A stretch of 64,000 nucleotides of DNA from Staphylococcus equorum (lineage in GTDB: Bacteria > Bacillota > Bacilli > Staphylococcales > Staphylococcaceae): contig NZ_LNNB01000029.1 of the NCBI RefSeq assembly GCF_001747895.1, positions 124,001 through 188,000 on the forward strand, read 5' to 3'. A program made the position numbers and the translations under genes. Below, piece after piece: positions 20,876 through 30,270 of this stretch (position 1 is the stretch's first letter; every line of letters begins with the position of its first letter). The notes beneath the pieces were generated by a model that was not told the origin of the DNA, made no database searches, and saw only the letters and a list, made by a program, of their open reading frames with translations.

Positions 20876-23273
20876 CGTTTTTACCTCCTTCATCATTTGA
20901 TTTATTATTTGTGCGGAGTTTAATCATTGTATAAACTCCCAAACCTGCAATACCGAGCACAGAGGCTTCGAATAAAGTATCGGTACCACGGAAATCGACA
21001 AGTATGACGTTTACCATATTAGTGCCGTGTGCTAAATCATATACATGTTCTTTATAGAATTCAGCGATAGAACCAAAGTGTCTATTACCATAAGTAATTA
21101 GTCCAAGCACAGTAACAACCACACCTGCACCAACTGAAACTAAAACATTTACAAGTTTGAACGAACGCGTCTCTTTATGTCTGTTTAAGTTTGGTAAGTG
21201 ATAGAAACACAATAAGAATAACGCTGTAGAAATTGATTCAACTACAAATTGTGTAAGGGCTAAATCTGGTGCGCCAAAGAATATGAAGAAGATAGCGACA
21301 GAATAACCTACAGCACTTGCCATAATGATACTGAACAATCTTGAACGTGCAAATATAATCATAGAAGCTGATGTAATTATAAGTACTACAATGATTAATT
21401 CAAATGGACGTACTTCACTCACGTCTTTAAAGTTAATACTAAATGGTGTTACTAATAATGTAGCTAAAGTAATTAAAATTAAAGAAATAAATATAATTAC
21501 TAAGTTGTTACGCGTAAAACCAGTCACATAAGCATTTGTGAACTTACTTGAGTAACCTGGCGAATCGTTACCGAACTTATCATACCAGTAATTGATTGTA
21601 AGTTTTGTAGGATGTGCGCGTAATAAGCGAACCCAATAGCCAAACGATAAAATCAGTAATATACCAACAATATATATACCAATGGTAGAGAAAAATGCTG
21701 GTGTAAAACCATGGAACATATGGAATTCTGCATGCGTTCCAGTGCTTTGACTGATTGAATTAACAGCAGGCTCAATAATTGATCCCGTTAATATAGAAGG
21801 GAAGAACCCAAATACAATAACTAATATTGCTAAAATAGCTGGTGAAACCAACATTAGTATAGAAGCTTCATGTGCTTTTTTCGGTAAAGCATCTGATTTA
21901 TGGCTACCTAAGAAGATTTGGCCTATAAATCTTATAGAATATACAAATGTAAATATACTACCAATAATTGCTACGATTGGAATTAATAAGCCAAGCGTAT
22001 TTAAACTAAATAGGTTAACGTTTGTGACCTCAATCATACTTTCCAAGAACTTCTCTTTAGAAAGGAAACCGTTAAACGGTGGCACACCTGCCATACTGAG
22101 TGAGGTGATTATGGTAATTGTAAAAGAAATAGGCATTATTGTTAGCAAGCCACCTAATTTTTTTACATCACGAGTACCTGTACTATGGTCAATGGCACCA
22201 GCAATCATAAATAACGCACCTTTAAATGTAGCGTGATTAATGAGATGGAACACAGCAGCGGTGAACGCAGCAACATAAAGTTGACTTTCAGCACCTTCAA
22301 AATGATAACTTACTGCACCTATACCTAACATAGACATAATCATACCAAGTTGTGAAACGGTAGAAAATGCTAATATACCTTTTAAATCTTGTTGTTTTGT
22401 AGCGTTTAATGACGCCCAAAACAGAGTGATTAAACCGACAGCAGTTACTGTCCAAATCCAACCTTGTGAAAGTGCAAAGATGGGTGTCATACGTGCTACT
22501 AAGTAAAGACCCGCTTTAACCATTGTAGCTGAGTGTAAGTAGGCACTGACCGGCGTTGGCGCTTCCATTGCATCCGGTAACCAAACGTAAAATGGAACTT
22601 GAGCAGATTTTGTCATCGCACCAATTAATACAAATATCATTGATAAAATGAAATACGGACTTGTTTGGATTTCAGATGCATTCCCAATAAGTTCTTGAAT
22701 ACTTGTAGAGCCACCTGCGAGTGATAGTAAAATAAGACCACCCAAAAGTGATAAGCCACCAAATACAGTGACAAGCATTGATTTTTGAGCACCGTAAATA
22801 GATGCTTGTTTGTCACGCCAAAATGAAATGAGTAGAAAACTAGAAAATGAAGTTAACTCCCAAAATAGATATAACATAATAATATTATCAGATAAAACAA
22901 CACCTAACATTGCACCCATAAAGAGCAACAGATAACAATAAAAATTTCCTAACTGCTCTTGTCGACTTAAATAACTTATAGAATATAGTACGATTAAACT
23001 ACCAATGCCAGTGATTAACAAACTGAATAGTAATCCTAGACCATCCGCGTATAAATCGAAATTCATACCAAAATGAGGCATCCAGTTTGCTCTCTGCATT
23101 ACGGTATTTCCTGACATGGTCGTAGAAATATATGAGAGGAAATATATAAATAAGACGACGGGGATAGGTAACACAAACCATCCTAAATGTATTCGTTTAT
23201 GAACCCGATATACAAATGGAATAATGAGTGCAAATATTAACGGTAGAAGAACCGCTATATGTAACAAACTCAT
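20856..23273 (-). CDS. mnhA: Na+/H+ antiporter subunit A
   Basis: 805 residues and about 20 helices; the largest Mnh subunit, with the NuoL-like N-terminal two thirds ([33 protein letters not shown]) and the MrpA C-terminal part ([15 protein letters not shown]). It exchanges cytoplasmic Na+ for external H+, giving salt and alkali tolerance. The ATG at 23273 has a perfect AAAGGAGG site 7-8 nt upstream; an upstream in-frame ATG at 23315 is not needed. First gene of the seven-gene operon. Confidence 0.96.
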   Translation of the reverse strand: MSLLHIAVLLPLIFALIIPFVYRVHKRIHLGWFVLPIPVVLFIYFLSYISTTMSGNTVMQRANWMPHFGMNFDLYADGLGLLFSLLITGIGSLIVLYSISYLSRQEQLGNFYCYLLLFMGAMLGVVLSDNIIMLYLFWELTSFSSFLLISFWRDKQASIYGAQKSMLVTVFGGLSLLGGLILLSLAGGSTSIQELIGNASEIQTSPYFILSMIFVLIGAMTKSAQVPFYVWLPDAMEAPTPVSAYLHSATMVKAGLYLVARMTPIFALSQGWIWTVTAVGLITLFWASLNATKQQDLKGILAFSTVSQLGMIMSMLGIGAVSYHFEGAESQLYVAAFTAAVFHLINHATFKGALFMIAGAIDHSTGTRDVKKLGGLLTIMPISFTITIITSLSMAGVPPFNGFLSKEKFLESMIEVTNVNLFSLNTLGLLIPIVAIIGSIFTFVYSIRFIGQIFLGSHKSDALPKKAHEASILMLVSPAILAILVIVFGFFPSILTGSIIEPAVNSISQSTGTHAEFHMFHGFTPAFFSTIGIYIVGILLILSFGYWVRLLRAHPTKLTINYWYDKFGNDSPGYSSKFTNAYVTGFTRNNLVIIFISLILITLATLLVTPFSINFKDVSEVRPFELIIVVLIITSASMIIFARSRLFSIIMASAVGYSVAIFFIFFGAPDLALTQFVVESISTALFLLCFYHLPNLNRHKETRSFKLVNVLVSVGAGVVVTVLGLITYGNRHFGSIAEFYKEHVYDLAHGTNMVNVILVDFRGTDTLFEASVLGIAGLGVYTMIKLRTNNKSNDEGGKNVEKTEE

Positions 23274-23306
23274 TATTTTATCCTCCTTTAAAAATAGTAT
23301 AAGGTT

Positions 23307-23335
23307 ATTATACATGAATTAGACTATTCTGAAAA
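23307..23335 (-). promoter_or_regulatory. mnh operon promoter
   Basis: On the minus strand TTTTCA (23330-23335) and TATAAT (23307-23312) are 17 bp apart, 34 nt before mnhA. A short dyad (CATGG...CCATG, 23338-23352) lies just upstream of the -35. Confidence 0.7.
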
Positions 23336-23399
23336 ACATGGCTAACCCATGAAACACATGAATTAAATGTTTATTTAAATAAGAAGAAACGCAGTATTT

Positions 23400-23780
23400 T
23401 TATTCAAAATTTTGTTTATATTGAATTGCGTAATCCTTCTTAAGTTGCTGTAAATTGTCGAGTGATTTCTTTGCATGTAATGTATCTTGATCTTTTAATT
23501 TAATCTCCAATTTAGTGATTGCTTGTTGTAATGATTGCTCATAAGGCAATTCATCCTCAGTAAATGGTTTAAGATGCGATTTAGTTGTATAGCGTTTTTC
23601 AAAATGACTTAACGCTTTACGCTCATGAAAAAATACATTTTCAGTTTCTCTTGGGCTATGTAAATCACCTTGTTTTGGGTGTTTGATTACTTGTTCCACT
23701 TGAACTAAGACTTGATTTTCATCTTCTTCCTTTATTACGACACCGTAGCTTCCAGTTTTATGTGCAAAACGATATAACAT
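23400..23780 (-). CDS. kapB: KapB-like protein (kinase-associated protein B family)
   Basis: 126 residues without a signal peptide. [13 protein letters not shown] and [19 protein letters not shown] match the KapB domain of Bacillus, an SH3-like barrel plus helical tail. In Bacillus KapB is named for an effect on sporulation kinase KinB; staphylococci lack sporulation, so the role here is unknown. It diverges from the cyclophilin gene, with only 67 nt between the starts. Confidence 0.75.
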   Translation of the reverse strand: MLYRFAHKTGSYGVVIKEEDENQVLVQVEQVIKHPKQGDLHSPRETENVFFHERKALSHFEKRYTTKSHLKPFTEDELPYEQSLQQAITKLEIKLKDQDTLHAKKSLDNLQQLKKDYAIQYKQNFE

Positions 23781-23847
23781 AGTTCAATACATCCCTTCAT
23801 TTGTGTTAGAATACATATATCATCTTAACATGAAATGGAGAATAAAA

Positions 23848-24450
23848 ATGACGAACTATCCTCAGTTAAACTCAGAAATAAACGGTAACGAAATTAAAAT
23901 GGTATTACACACGAATAAAGGCGATATGACATTTAAATTGTTACCTGACGTGGCACCAAAAACAGTAGAAAACTTTGTAACACATGCTAAAAATGGTTAT
24001 TACAATGGCGTGACTTTCCACCGTGTAATTAACGACTTCATGGTACAAGGCGGCGATCCAACAGCAAGTGGTATGGGTGGCAAAAGTATTTATGGTGGTC
24101 CATTCGAAGATGAGTTCTCACTTGAAGCATTTAATTTATATGGTGCTTTATCAATGGCAAACTCTGGTCCAAATACAAATGGATCTCAATTCTTCATTGT
24201 ACAAATGACAGAAGTACCTGAATCAATGCTTAGTCAATTAGCTGATGGTGGTTGGCCAGAACCGATTGTAAAAGCATATGGTGAAAATGGTGGTACACCT
24301 TGGTTAGATCAAAAACATACAGTTTTCGGTCAATTAATTGATGGTAAAGCAACATTAGAAGATATTGCAAATACAAAAGTAGGTCCTCAAGATAAACCAG
24401 TGCATGATATTAAAATTGATTCAATTGATATCGAAGAAAAACAAAACTAA
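23848..24450 (+). CDS. ppiB: Cyclophilin-type peptidyl-prolyl cis-trans isomerase
   Basis: 200 residues. [15 protein letters not shown] carries the active-site arginine and glutamine, [19 protein letters not shown] the substrate groove, and [15 protein letters not shown] the tryptophan/histidine segment. There is no signal peptide, so it is cytosolic and assists proline isomerisation in folding. TGGAG lies 7 nt before the ATG at 23848; an earlier in-frame ATG at 23803 overlaps the promoter area. The sequence is extremely close to the S. aureus protein. Confidence 0.95.
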   Translation: MTNYPQLNSEINGNEIKMVLHTNKGDMTFKLLPDVAPKTVENFVTHAKNGYYNGVTFHRVINDFMVQGGDPTASGMGGKSIYGGPFEDEFSLEAFNLYGALSMANSGPNTNGSQFFIVQMTEVPESMLSQLADGGWPEPIVKAYGENGGTPWLDQKHTVFGQLIDGKATLEDIANTKVGPQDKPVHDIKIDSIDIEEKQN

Positions 24451-24510
24451 GCGAATATAAAATAGTAGTATTGCAATTATAAGTAGTACGTAAAATATAA
24501 TATGTGTAAG

Positions 24511-24577
24511 ACAGGTTCAATCGAACACCCAATTTAGTGAATTTATGTTGAGTGTGCAGTTGAGCCTGTTTTTTTAT
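24511..24577 (+). terminator. Terminator after cyclophilin gene
   Basis: An imperfect 18-bp stem (24511-24528 with about 24552-24569) followed by seven T. The remaining gap to 24845 (about 270 nt) is AT-rich and shows no gene. Confidence 0.7.
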
Positions 24578-24845
24578 TGAAACTACCTTAAAAATTAACA
24601 ATGTAATTAAATGTAGTAAAAATAGTCTAGACACATACTTATGTATAAAAATTTTTCTAGTCTAGTAATTTCAAGTGCTAAATGAGAGTTGAAACTTGCC
24701 ATGTATATAAGATTAACATTTTTATTTTGTTAAATTATTGTATGAAATCTATAAAATGTGAAATTTTTCTATTAAATGTTAGTACCAAGTTATAATTTAT
24801 GCTATTATAATAGTGTTAAGTAAAACGAAATAAGGGGTTATCACG

Positions 24846-25247
24846 TTGAATAATCACTATACAGTAGGTCAACATATCAAAGTTCGTGTGACTGGTATTC
24901 AACCGTATGGCGCTTTTGTAGAAACCCCGGACAATGCTGAGGGATTAATCCACATATCCGAAATTATGGATGATTACGTCCATAATTTGAAAAAGTTTTT
25001 ATCAGAAGGACAAATTGTAAGAGCGAAAGTGATTTCAATTGATGATGAAGGTAAACTGAATCTTTCTTTAAAAGATAATGACTATTTTAAAAATTATGAA
25101 CGTAAGAAGGAAAAGCAATCAGTGTTAGATGAAATTAAAGAAACCGAAAAATATGGGTTTCAAACAATTAAAGAACGCTTGCCGGTTTGGATTAAACAGT
25201 CCAAAAACGCGATTAAAGATGAAAAAACATCTTTAACAAGATACTGA
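24846..25247 (+). CDS. cvfD: S1-domain RNA-binding protein (CvfD/YugI, general stress protein 13 type)
   Basis: 133 residues with one S1 domain in the first 75 residues: GQHIKVRVTGIQPYGAFVE, GLIHISEI and GKLNLSLKD are the strands of the OB fold. A short basic helical tail follows. CvfD/GSP13 proteins bind RNA or ribosomes and influence virulence or cold adaptation in related bacteria. The start is a TTG at 24846, 9 nt after AAGGGG. The stop codon lies inside the terminator stem. Confidence 0.85.
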   Translation: MNNHYTVGQHIKVRVTGIQPYGAFVETPDNAEGLIHISEIMDDYVHNLKKFLSEGQIVRAKVISIDDEGKLNLSLKDNDYFKNYERKKEKQSVLDEIKETEKYGFQTIKERLPVWIKQSKNAIKDEKTSLTRY

Positions 25248-25279
25248 CATTTCGATAAGAAATGTCAGTATTTTTTTAT
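25241..25279 (+). terminator. Terminator overlapping the cvfD stop codon
   Basis: A 12-bp stem (25241-25252 with 25260-25271) followed by T7. The TGA stop is part of the left arm. Confidence 0.9.
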
Positions 25280-25415
25280 TGTGAAGAGGACATAATCAAA
25301 AATTACATGCGTGAGCATATTCATTTATCTTTATAGTTTAGATAGTTAGAATAAATAAGCACTTAAATAGTGTGGAAAAAGTGATAAGGTATTTTACTTA
25401 GGAGGATTAATTGTA

Positions 25416-26549
25416 ATGAATAAAAAATTTCAACCGTTATTCGAAAAGCTTACATTACCTAATAAAGTTGTATTAGATAATAGATTCGTTTTAGCACCGC
25501 TAACACATGTATCTTCAAATGATGATGGCTCGATTTCAAATGAGGAAGTAGTATATATGGAACAACGTTCAAAAGATGTGGGATTAGCTATTTCTGCTGC
25601 TAGTAATGTAACAGATTTAGGAAAAGCATTTCCTGGACAACCTTCTGTAGCACATGATTCAAACTTAGAAGGGTTGAAACGTTTAGCTGAGGCAATGAAG
25701 AAAAATGGGTCAAAAGCTATTGTTCAAATTCATCATGGTGGTGCCCAAGCATTACCTAATTTAACGCCTAATGGAGATGTTGTTGCACCTAGTCCCATTT
25801 CATTAAAAAGTTTTGGAGAACAGGAAGAACACCATGCACGCGAAATTACTGTTGAAGAAATAGAAGAAGCAATTAAAGCGTTTGGTGAAGCGACACGAAG
25901 AGTGATTGAAGCTGGTTTCGATGGCGTAGAAATTCACGGCGCTAACCACTATTTAATCCATCAATTTGTCTCACCTTATTACAACCGTCGTAATGATGAA
26001 TGGGGCGAAGATCCTTATAAATTCGCGAATGCAGTTGTTGATGAAGTGACAGAAACAGTTAAACGTCACGGGAATAAAGATTTTATCGTTGGATATAGAT
26101 TTTCCCCTGAAGAAGCAGAGTCACCAGGAATAAGCATGGAAATTACAGAAACGTTAGTAAACCATTTAATTGAAAAACCATTAGACTATTTACACGTTTC
26201 ATTGATGGATATTCATTCGAAAACACGTGAAGGACAATATAAAGGTCAAGAACGTATCAAATTATTACTACAATGGATTAATGGTCGTATGCCACTTGTT
26301 GGTATTGGTTCAATATTTACAGCGGAACAAGCAATTGAAGCGATTGAATCAACAAATGTAGAACTTGTAGCTTTAGGCAGAGAAATATTATTAGATCACA
26401 ATTTTGTTAGTAAAATTAAAAATGGCGAAGAAGATCAAATTATTTCTCACTTTGATCCAAATAGAAAAGATAAGCATCATCTGCCACCAAAATTATGGGA
26501 ACAGTTTAATAAAGGATTCTATCCACTCCCAAGAACAGATAATAAATAG
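25416..26549 (+). CDS. NADH-dependent flavin oxidoreductase, old yellow enzyme family
   Basis: 377 residues forming an FMN TIM barrel. RFVLAPLTH at the N-terminus, QIHHGGAQ (around 102), FDGVEIHGANHYLIHQF (around 170) and a late ALGREILLD segment match the OYE/NamA-like family. Such enzymes reduce activated alkenes or nitro compounds with NAD(P)H. It lacks the extra domains of 2,4-dienoyl-CoA reductase. Physiological substrate unknown. AGGAGG lies upstream of the ATG and a terminator follows, so it is monocistronic. Confidence 0.88.
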   Translation: MNKKFQPLFEKLTLPNKVVLDNRFVLAPLTHVSSNDDGSISNEEVVYMEQRSKDVGLAISAASNVTDLGKAFPGQPSVAHDSNLEGLKRLAEAMKKNGSKAIVQIHHGGAQALPNLTPNGDVVAPSPISLKSFGEQEEHHAREITVEEIEEAIKAFGEATRRVIEAGFDGVEIHGANHYLIHQFVSPYYNRRNDEWGEDPYKFANAVVDEVTETVKRHGNKDFIVGYRFSPEEAESPGISMEITETLVNHLIEKPLDYLHVSLMDIHSKTREGQYKGQERIKLLLQWINGRMPLVGIGSIFTAEQAIEAIESTNVELVALGREILLDHNFVSKIKNGEEDQIISHFDPNRKDKHHLPPKLWEQFNKGFYPLPRTDNK

Positions 26550-26562
26550 CGTATAGTTTAAC

Positions 26563-26619
26563 AAGTAGTGTATTATCACAATCATTTTAAAATATTGTGA
26601 TAGTTATACTACTTTTTTT
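26563..26619 (+). terminator. Terminator after the flavin oxidoreductase gene
   Basis: A roughly 20-bp imperfect stem (26563-26582 with 26594-26614) followed by a T run. Confidence 0.8.
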
Positions 26620-26930
26620 ATTTACAAATAAAGATAAAAGAATAGCAGTTATTAGATGAAATAAAACGAAAAAAATCTAAAAAAAGTTATAGATTAATAA
26701 TTATTATTATGGATTTGTTTGATTAGTAGATATTGTGCTAGGTATTATTCATCCGTAATTATATATAATTACGAGTAAATAACAGTGTATAATTATTAAT
26801 TCATCCTTTGTTATAATGCATGAATTGATGATTGAATATACAATTTTATGTAAAAATAATAAAGGATATTTTATTTTTTAAATCAGACAAAATTATCTTG
26901 TATAAATGTAGGGAATTATGTCATTATATA
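26620..26930. other. AT-rich gap upstream of rocD
   Basis: About 310 nt with no supportable coding frame. Together with 26945-27128 it forms an unusually long upstream region for rocD, containing one cre-like site and no clear single promoter. TTGAAC (27044) with TATGAA (27066) at 16-bp spacing is the best promoter candidate, and it is weak. Confidence 0.4.
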
Positions 26931-26944
26931 TGTAAGGGCTTACA
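26931..26944 (+). promoter_or_regulatory. cre (CcpA) site upstream of rocD
   Basis: TGTAAGGGCTTACA fits the cre consensus TGWAANCGNTNWCA with one mismatch, lying 185 bp upstream of rocD. Carbon-catabolite repression of ornithine/proline catabolism by CcpA is known in S. aureus; its action at this site is inferred. Confidence 0.6.
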
Positions 26945-27128
26945 TAGAAATTGAGTTGTTTATAGATATGTTAAAGCTTGATTTATGTTGATGTATCGGC
27001 TTATAAGTTGCATCAAGTGAGCAGTTTTAGAAAATGGTTTCAGTTGAACTCTAAATACGTTATGCTATGAACAAGTATCGTTTTAGAGTTTAAAAAGACT
27101 CTTAAAATATTTTCAAAGGGGAGATATC

Positions 27129-28319
27129 ATGTCAAGATCAAAAGAAATCATAGAAGTAACAAATCATTACGGAGCACAAAACTATGTGCCACTTCCAATC
27201 GTCATATCGGAAGCAGAAGGTGTTTGGGTTAAAGATCCAGAAGGTAACAAATATATGGATATGCTATCTGCGTATTCAGCTGTAAACCAAGGTCACAGAC
27301 ATCCAAAGATTATTCAAGCATTGAAAGACCAGGCAGATAAAGTTACTTTAGTGTCTCGTGCATTCCATAGTGATAATCTAGGCGAATGGTATGAAAAAAT
27401 TTGTAAACTTTCAGGTAAAGAAAAAGCATTGCCAATGAACACAGGAGCTGAAGCGGTTGAAACTGCATTAAAAGCTGCACGTCGTTGGGCTTACGATGTT
27501 AAAAATATAGAACCAGATAAAGCAGAAGTAATTGCATTCAATGGTAACTTCCATGGTCGTACTATGGCGCCAGTGTCATTATCATCAGAACCTGAATATC
27601 AACGTGGATATGGTCCATTATTAGAAGGATTTAATAAAGTTGATTTTGGAGATATTGAAGCTGTTAAAGGTGCTATCAATGAAAATACTGCTGCAATTTT
27701 AATTGAACCAATCCAAGGGGAAGCTGGAATTAATGTTCCACCAGAAGGTTACTTAAAAGCAATTAGAGAATTATGTGATGAACATAATGTCTTGTTTATT
27801 GCCGATGAAATTCAAGCTGGTTTAGGTCGCTCAGGTAAATTATTTGCTACAGACTGGGATGACGTTAAACCAGACGTATACATTTTAGGTAAAGCATTAG
27901 GCGGCGGCGTATTACCAATTTCAGTCGTATTAGCAGATGAAGAAGTATTAGGCGTGTTTACACCTGGATCTCACGGTTCTACATTTGGTGGTAATCCATT
28001 AGCTTGTGCAGTTTCAAATGCTGCATTAGATGTTATTATCGACGAAGATTTACCTGGTCGTTCATTAGAATTAGGAAATTATTTCAAATCTGAGCTAGAA
28101 AAAATAGATCATCCTGCGATCAAAGAGGTTCGTGGTCGTGGTTTATTTATCGGAATTGAATTAAATGAAGATGCGAGACCTTATTGTGAATCATTAAAAG
28201 AAAAAGGTTTATTATGTAAAGAAACACATGACACTGTGATCCGTTTTGCACCACCACTTATTATTTCAAAAGAAGAATTAGACTTTGCATTAGACAAAGT
28301 AAGAAGCGTTTTTGAGTAA
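27129..28319 (+). CDS. rocD: Ornithine aminotransferase
   Basis: 396 residues, class-III PLP aminotransferase. The PLP lysine is Lys255 in [27 protein letters not shown] (around 103) binds the cofactor phosphate, and [12 protein letters not shown] (around 225) holds the cofactor aspartate. It interconverts ornithine plus 2-oxoglutarate with glutamate semialdehyde plus glutamate, linking arginine and proline metabolism. Next to gudB it forms a route from arginine or proline to 2-oxoglutarate. AAAGGGGAG precedes the ATG. Confidence 0.96.
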   Translation: MSRSKEIIEVTNHYGAQNYVPLPIVISEAEGVWVKDPEGNKYMDMLSAYSAVNQGHRHPKIIQALKDQADKVTLVSRAFHSDNLGEWYEKICKLSGKEKALPMNTGAEAVETALKAARRWAYDVKNIEPDKAEVIAFNGNFHGRTMAPVSLSSEPEYQRGYGPLLEGFNKVDFGDIEAVKGAINENTAAILIEPIQGEAGINVPPEGYLKAIRELCDEHNVLFIADEIQAGLGRSGKLFATDWDDVKPDVYILGKALGGGVLPISVVLADEEVLGVFTPGSHGSTFGGNPLACAVSNAALDVIIDEDLPGRSLELGNYFKSELEKIDHPAIKEVRGRGLFIGIELNEDARPYCESLKEKGLLCKETHDTVIRFAPPLIISKEELDFALDKVRSVFE

Positions 28320-28372
28320 ATTTATAGTAAAAAAATATAAGTTTTGAAAACTCTTTAAAAAGCAAAATGTTA

Positions 28373-28381
28373 TGTTACAAT
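28373..28381 (+). promoter_or_regulatory. Extended -10 promoter for gudB
   Basis: TGTTACAAT (TGn plus TACAAT) ends 48 nt before the gudB ATG. No good -35 is visible. The cre site begins 6 nt further downstream, over the expected transcription start. Confidence 0.5.
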
Positions 28382-28386
28382 TATCA

Positions 28387-28400
28387 TGAAAGCGAAATCA
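28387..28400 (+). promoter_or_regulatory. cre (CcpA) site at the gudB promoter
   Basis: TGAAAGCGAAATCA fits TGWAANCGNTNWCA with one mismatch and keeps the central CG. It lies directly downstream of the -10, where CcpA binding would block transcription. Confidence 0.7.
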
Positions 28401-28429
28401 TTAGTTACGAAAAAGAGGCGAAATGAATC

Positions 28430-29674
28430 ATGACTGAGAATAATAATTTAGTTACTTCTACGCAACAAATTATTAAAGAAGCATTGCATAAACTGGGATT
28501 TGACGATGGTATGTATGATTTAGTAAAGGAACCTTTGAGATTCCTTGAAGTTCGAATTCCTGTCCGTATGGATGATGGTACTGTTAAAACATTTACTGGT
28601 TATCGTGCACAGCATAATGATGCTGTTGGACCAACAAAAGGTGGAGTTCGTTTCCATCCAGATGTTGATGAAGAAGAAGTTAAGGCCCTATCAATGTGGA
28701 TGACATTGAAATGTGGCATAGTGGATTTACCGTACGGCGGAGGTAAAGGTGGAATCATTTGTGATCCAAGACAAATGAGCATTCATGAAGTAGAACGTCT
28801 ATCTCGTGGGTATGTGCGCTCAATTTCTCAATTCGTTGGACCAACTAAAGATATTCCAGCACCAGACGTATTTACAAACTCTCAAATTATGGCGTGGATG
28901 ATGGATGAATATAGTTCATTAGACAAATTCAATTCACCAGGTTTCATTACTGGTAAACCAATTGTTTTAGGCGGTTCACAAGGCCGTGATCGTTCAACAG
29001 CTTTAGGTGTAGTAATTGCTATTGAACAAGCTGCACAAAGAAGAGGACTAGATTTAAAAGGTGCACGTATGGTAATTCAAGGTTTCGGTAACGCAGGTAG
29101 TTTCTTAGCGAAATTCTTGTACGACATGGGTGCGAAAATTGTTGGTATCTCAGACGCTTATGGTGCATTACATGATCCAGAAGGTTTAGATATTGACTAT
29201 CTATTAGACAGAAGAGATAGTTTTGGAACAGTAACAAATTTATTTGAAGAAACAATTTCAAATAAAGAATTGTTCGAACTTGATTGTGATGTGCTGATTC
29301 CGGCAGCAATTACAAATCAAATTACTGAAGATAATGCAGCAGATATTAAAGCTGATATCGTGGTTGAGGCTGCTAATGGTCCAACTACACCAGCGGCAAC
29401 ACGTATTTTAACTGAACGTGGTGTACTACTTGTTCCTGATGTATTAGCAAGTGCTGGTGGCGTAACTGTTTCATACTTCGAATGGGTACAAAATAATCAA
29501 GGTTATTATTGGACGGAAGAAGAAGTAAACACTAAATTACGTGAAAAACTTATAACTGCTTTTGATACAATTTATGAATTATCACAAAATAGAAAAATTG
29601 ATATGCGTTTAGCTGCGTTTATCGTTGGTATTAAACGTACTGCAGAGGCAGCACGTTACCGTGGTTGGGCATAA
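28430..29674 (+). CDS. gudB: NAD-specific glutamate dehydrogenase
   Basis: 414 residues, normal for hexameric bacterial GDH. GPTKGGVRFHP and WMTLKCGIVDLPYGGGKGG form the glutamate site, with the catalytic lysine in TLKCG; the dinucleotide motif GFGNAGS is near residue 222. It deaminates glutamate to 2-oxoglutarate and ammonia when glucose is scarce. It follows rocD by 110 nt with its own promoter and cre site. Confidence 0.96.
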   Translation: MTENNNLVTSTQQIIKEALHKLGFDDGMYDLVKEPLRFLEVRIPVRMDDGTVKTFTGYRAQHNDAVGPTKGGVRFHPDVDEEEVKALSMWMTLKCGIVDLPYGGGKGGIICDPRQMSIHEVERLSRGYVRSISQFVGPTKDIPAPDVFTNSQIMAWMMDEYSSLDKFNSPGFITGKPIVLGGSQGRDRSTALGVVIAIEQAAQRRGLDLKGARMVIQGFGNAGSFLAKFLYDMGAKIVGISDAYGALHDPEGLDIDYLLDRRDSFGTVTNLFEETISNKELFELDCDVLIPAAITNQITEDNAADIKADIVVEAANGPTTPAATRILTERGVLLVPDVLASAGGVTVSYFEWVQNNQGYYWTEEEVNTKLREKLITAFDTIYELSQNRKIDMRLAAFIVGIKRTAEAARYRGWA

Positions 29675-29727
29675 AACGTAGAATAGAGTATAAATGGTTT
29701 GAATAGTTATTGATTTAGATACAATAA

Positions 29728-29764
29728 AAAGTACCCACTATTAATTTTTAATAGTGGGTACTTT
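29728..29764 (+). terminator. gudB terminator
   Basis: A 16-bp perfect stem with the arms at 29728-29743 and about 29749-29764; T-rich sequence follows. Confidence 0.85.
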
Positions 29765-29808
29765 CTATTTATTACAAGTTATTTTTTAAGACAAACTTCC
29801 TTTTAAAA

Positions 29809-29982
29809 TGTCTACTTTTGACTTTGTCGATATTTTTTGGTTAGTATATATGATTTAATTATCCATTTCTTGATATTCGATTGCCCATTTTTCTAAGGCT
29901 GTGAGTACTGGTAGAAACTTTAATCCTCTTTCGGTTAATGAATAATCATTTATTGTATTTTATATTCTCTTCAAAGTAGACA
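29809..29982. mobile_element. 174-bp segment bounded by inverted repeats, possible degenerate element
   Basis: TGTCTACTTT at 29809-29818 and its exact complement AAAGTAGACA at 29973-29982 bracket the HxlR remnant. The similarity extends a few bases outward. The ends resemble terminal inverted repeats of IS3-like elements from memory, but no transposase sequence is left inside. The element call is tentative. Confidence 0.35.
29855..29959 (-). pseudogene. HxlR-family regulator, C-terminal remnant
   Basis: On the minus strand a frame of 34 residues reads INDYSLTERGLKFLPVLTAL, then EKWAIEYQEMDN and a stop. YSLTERG...LxPVLxALxxWA is the C-terminal wing and helix of HxlR (MarR-like winged helix) regulators. 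A stop codon lies immediately upstream and the DNA-binding N-terminal part is missing. HxlR genes often flank oxidoreductase or exporter genes, and here an MFS exporter lies next door. Confidence 0.75.
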
Positions 29983-30105
29983 TTTAAAAAGTGAAAACCT
30001 TGAAGTTTTTTGTATGTTACACATGAATATATACTAAATTTATAGTTGTTATTAATATTGGTTTAATTTAAAACGCTATGTTATTTATTTTCTGAATTAT
30101 CAGAC

Positions 30106-30134
30106 TTGTCGAACTTTTTTAGTTATGCTATTGT
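30106..30134 (+). promoter_or_regulatory. Promoter of the MFS exporter gene
   Basis: TTGTCG (30106-30111), 17-bp spacer ending TGC and TATTGT (30129-30134): an extended -10 type promoter. The 136-nt leader that follows contains no gene of useful size. Confidence 0.55.
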
Positions 30135-30270
30135 AAAAAAGAATATTAATAGCTAAATAATAAACTCCACCTTATAAACTATATAAAGAAAAGGATGACG
30201 AGCTGATGTAAGATTATCTTTAATTTAAAACAAAAATTAAATAATAAATTAATTCAAGGAGTAATATCTG

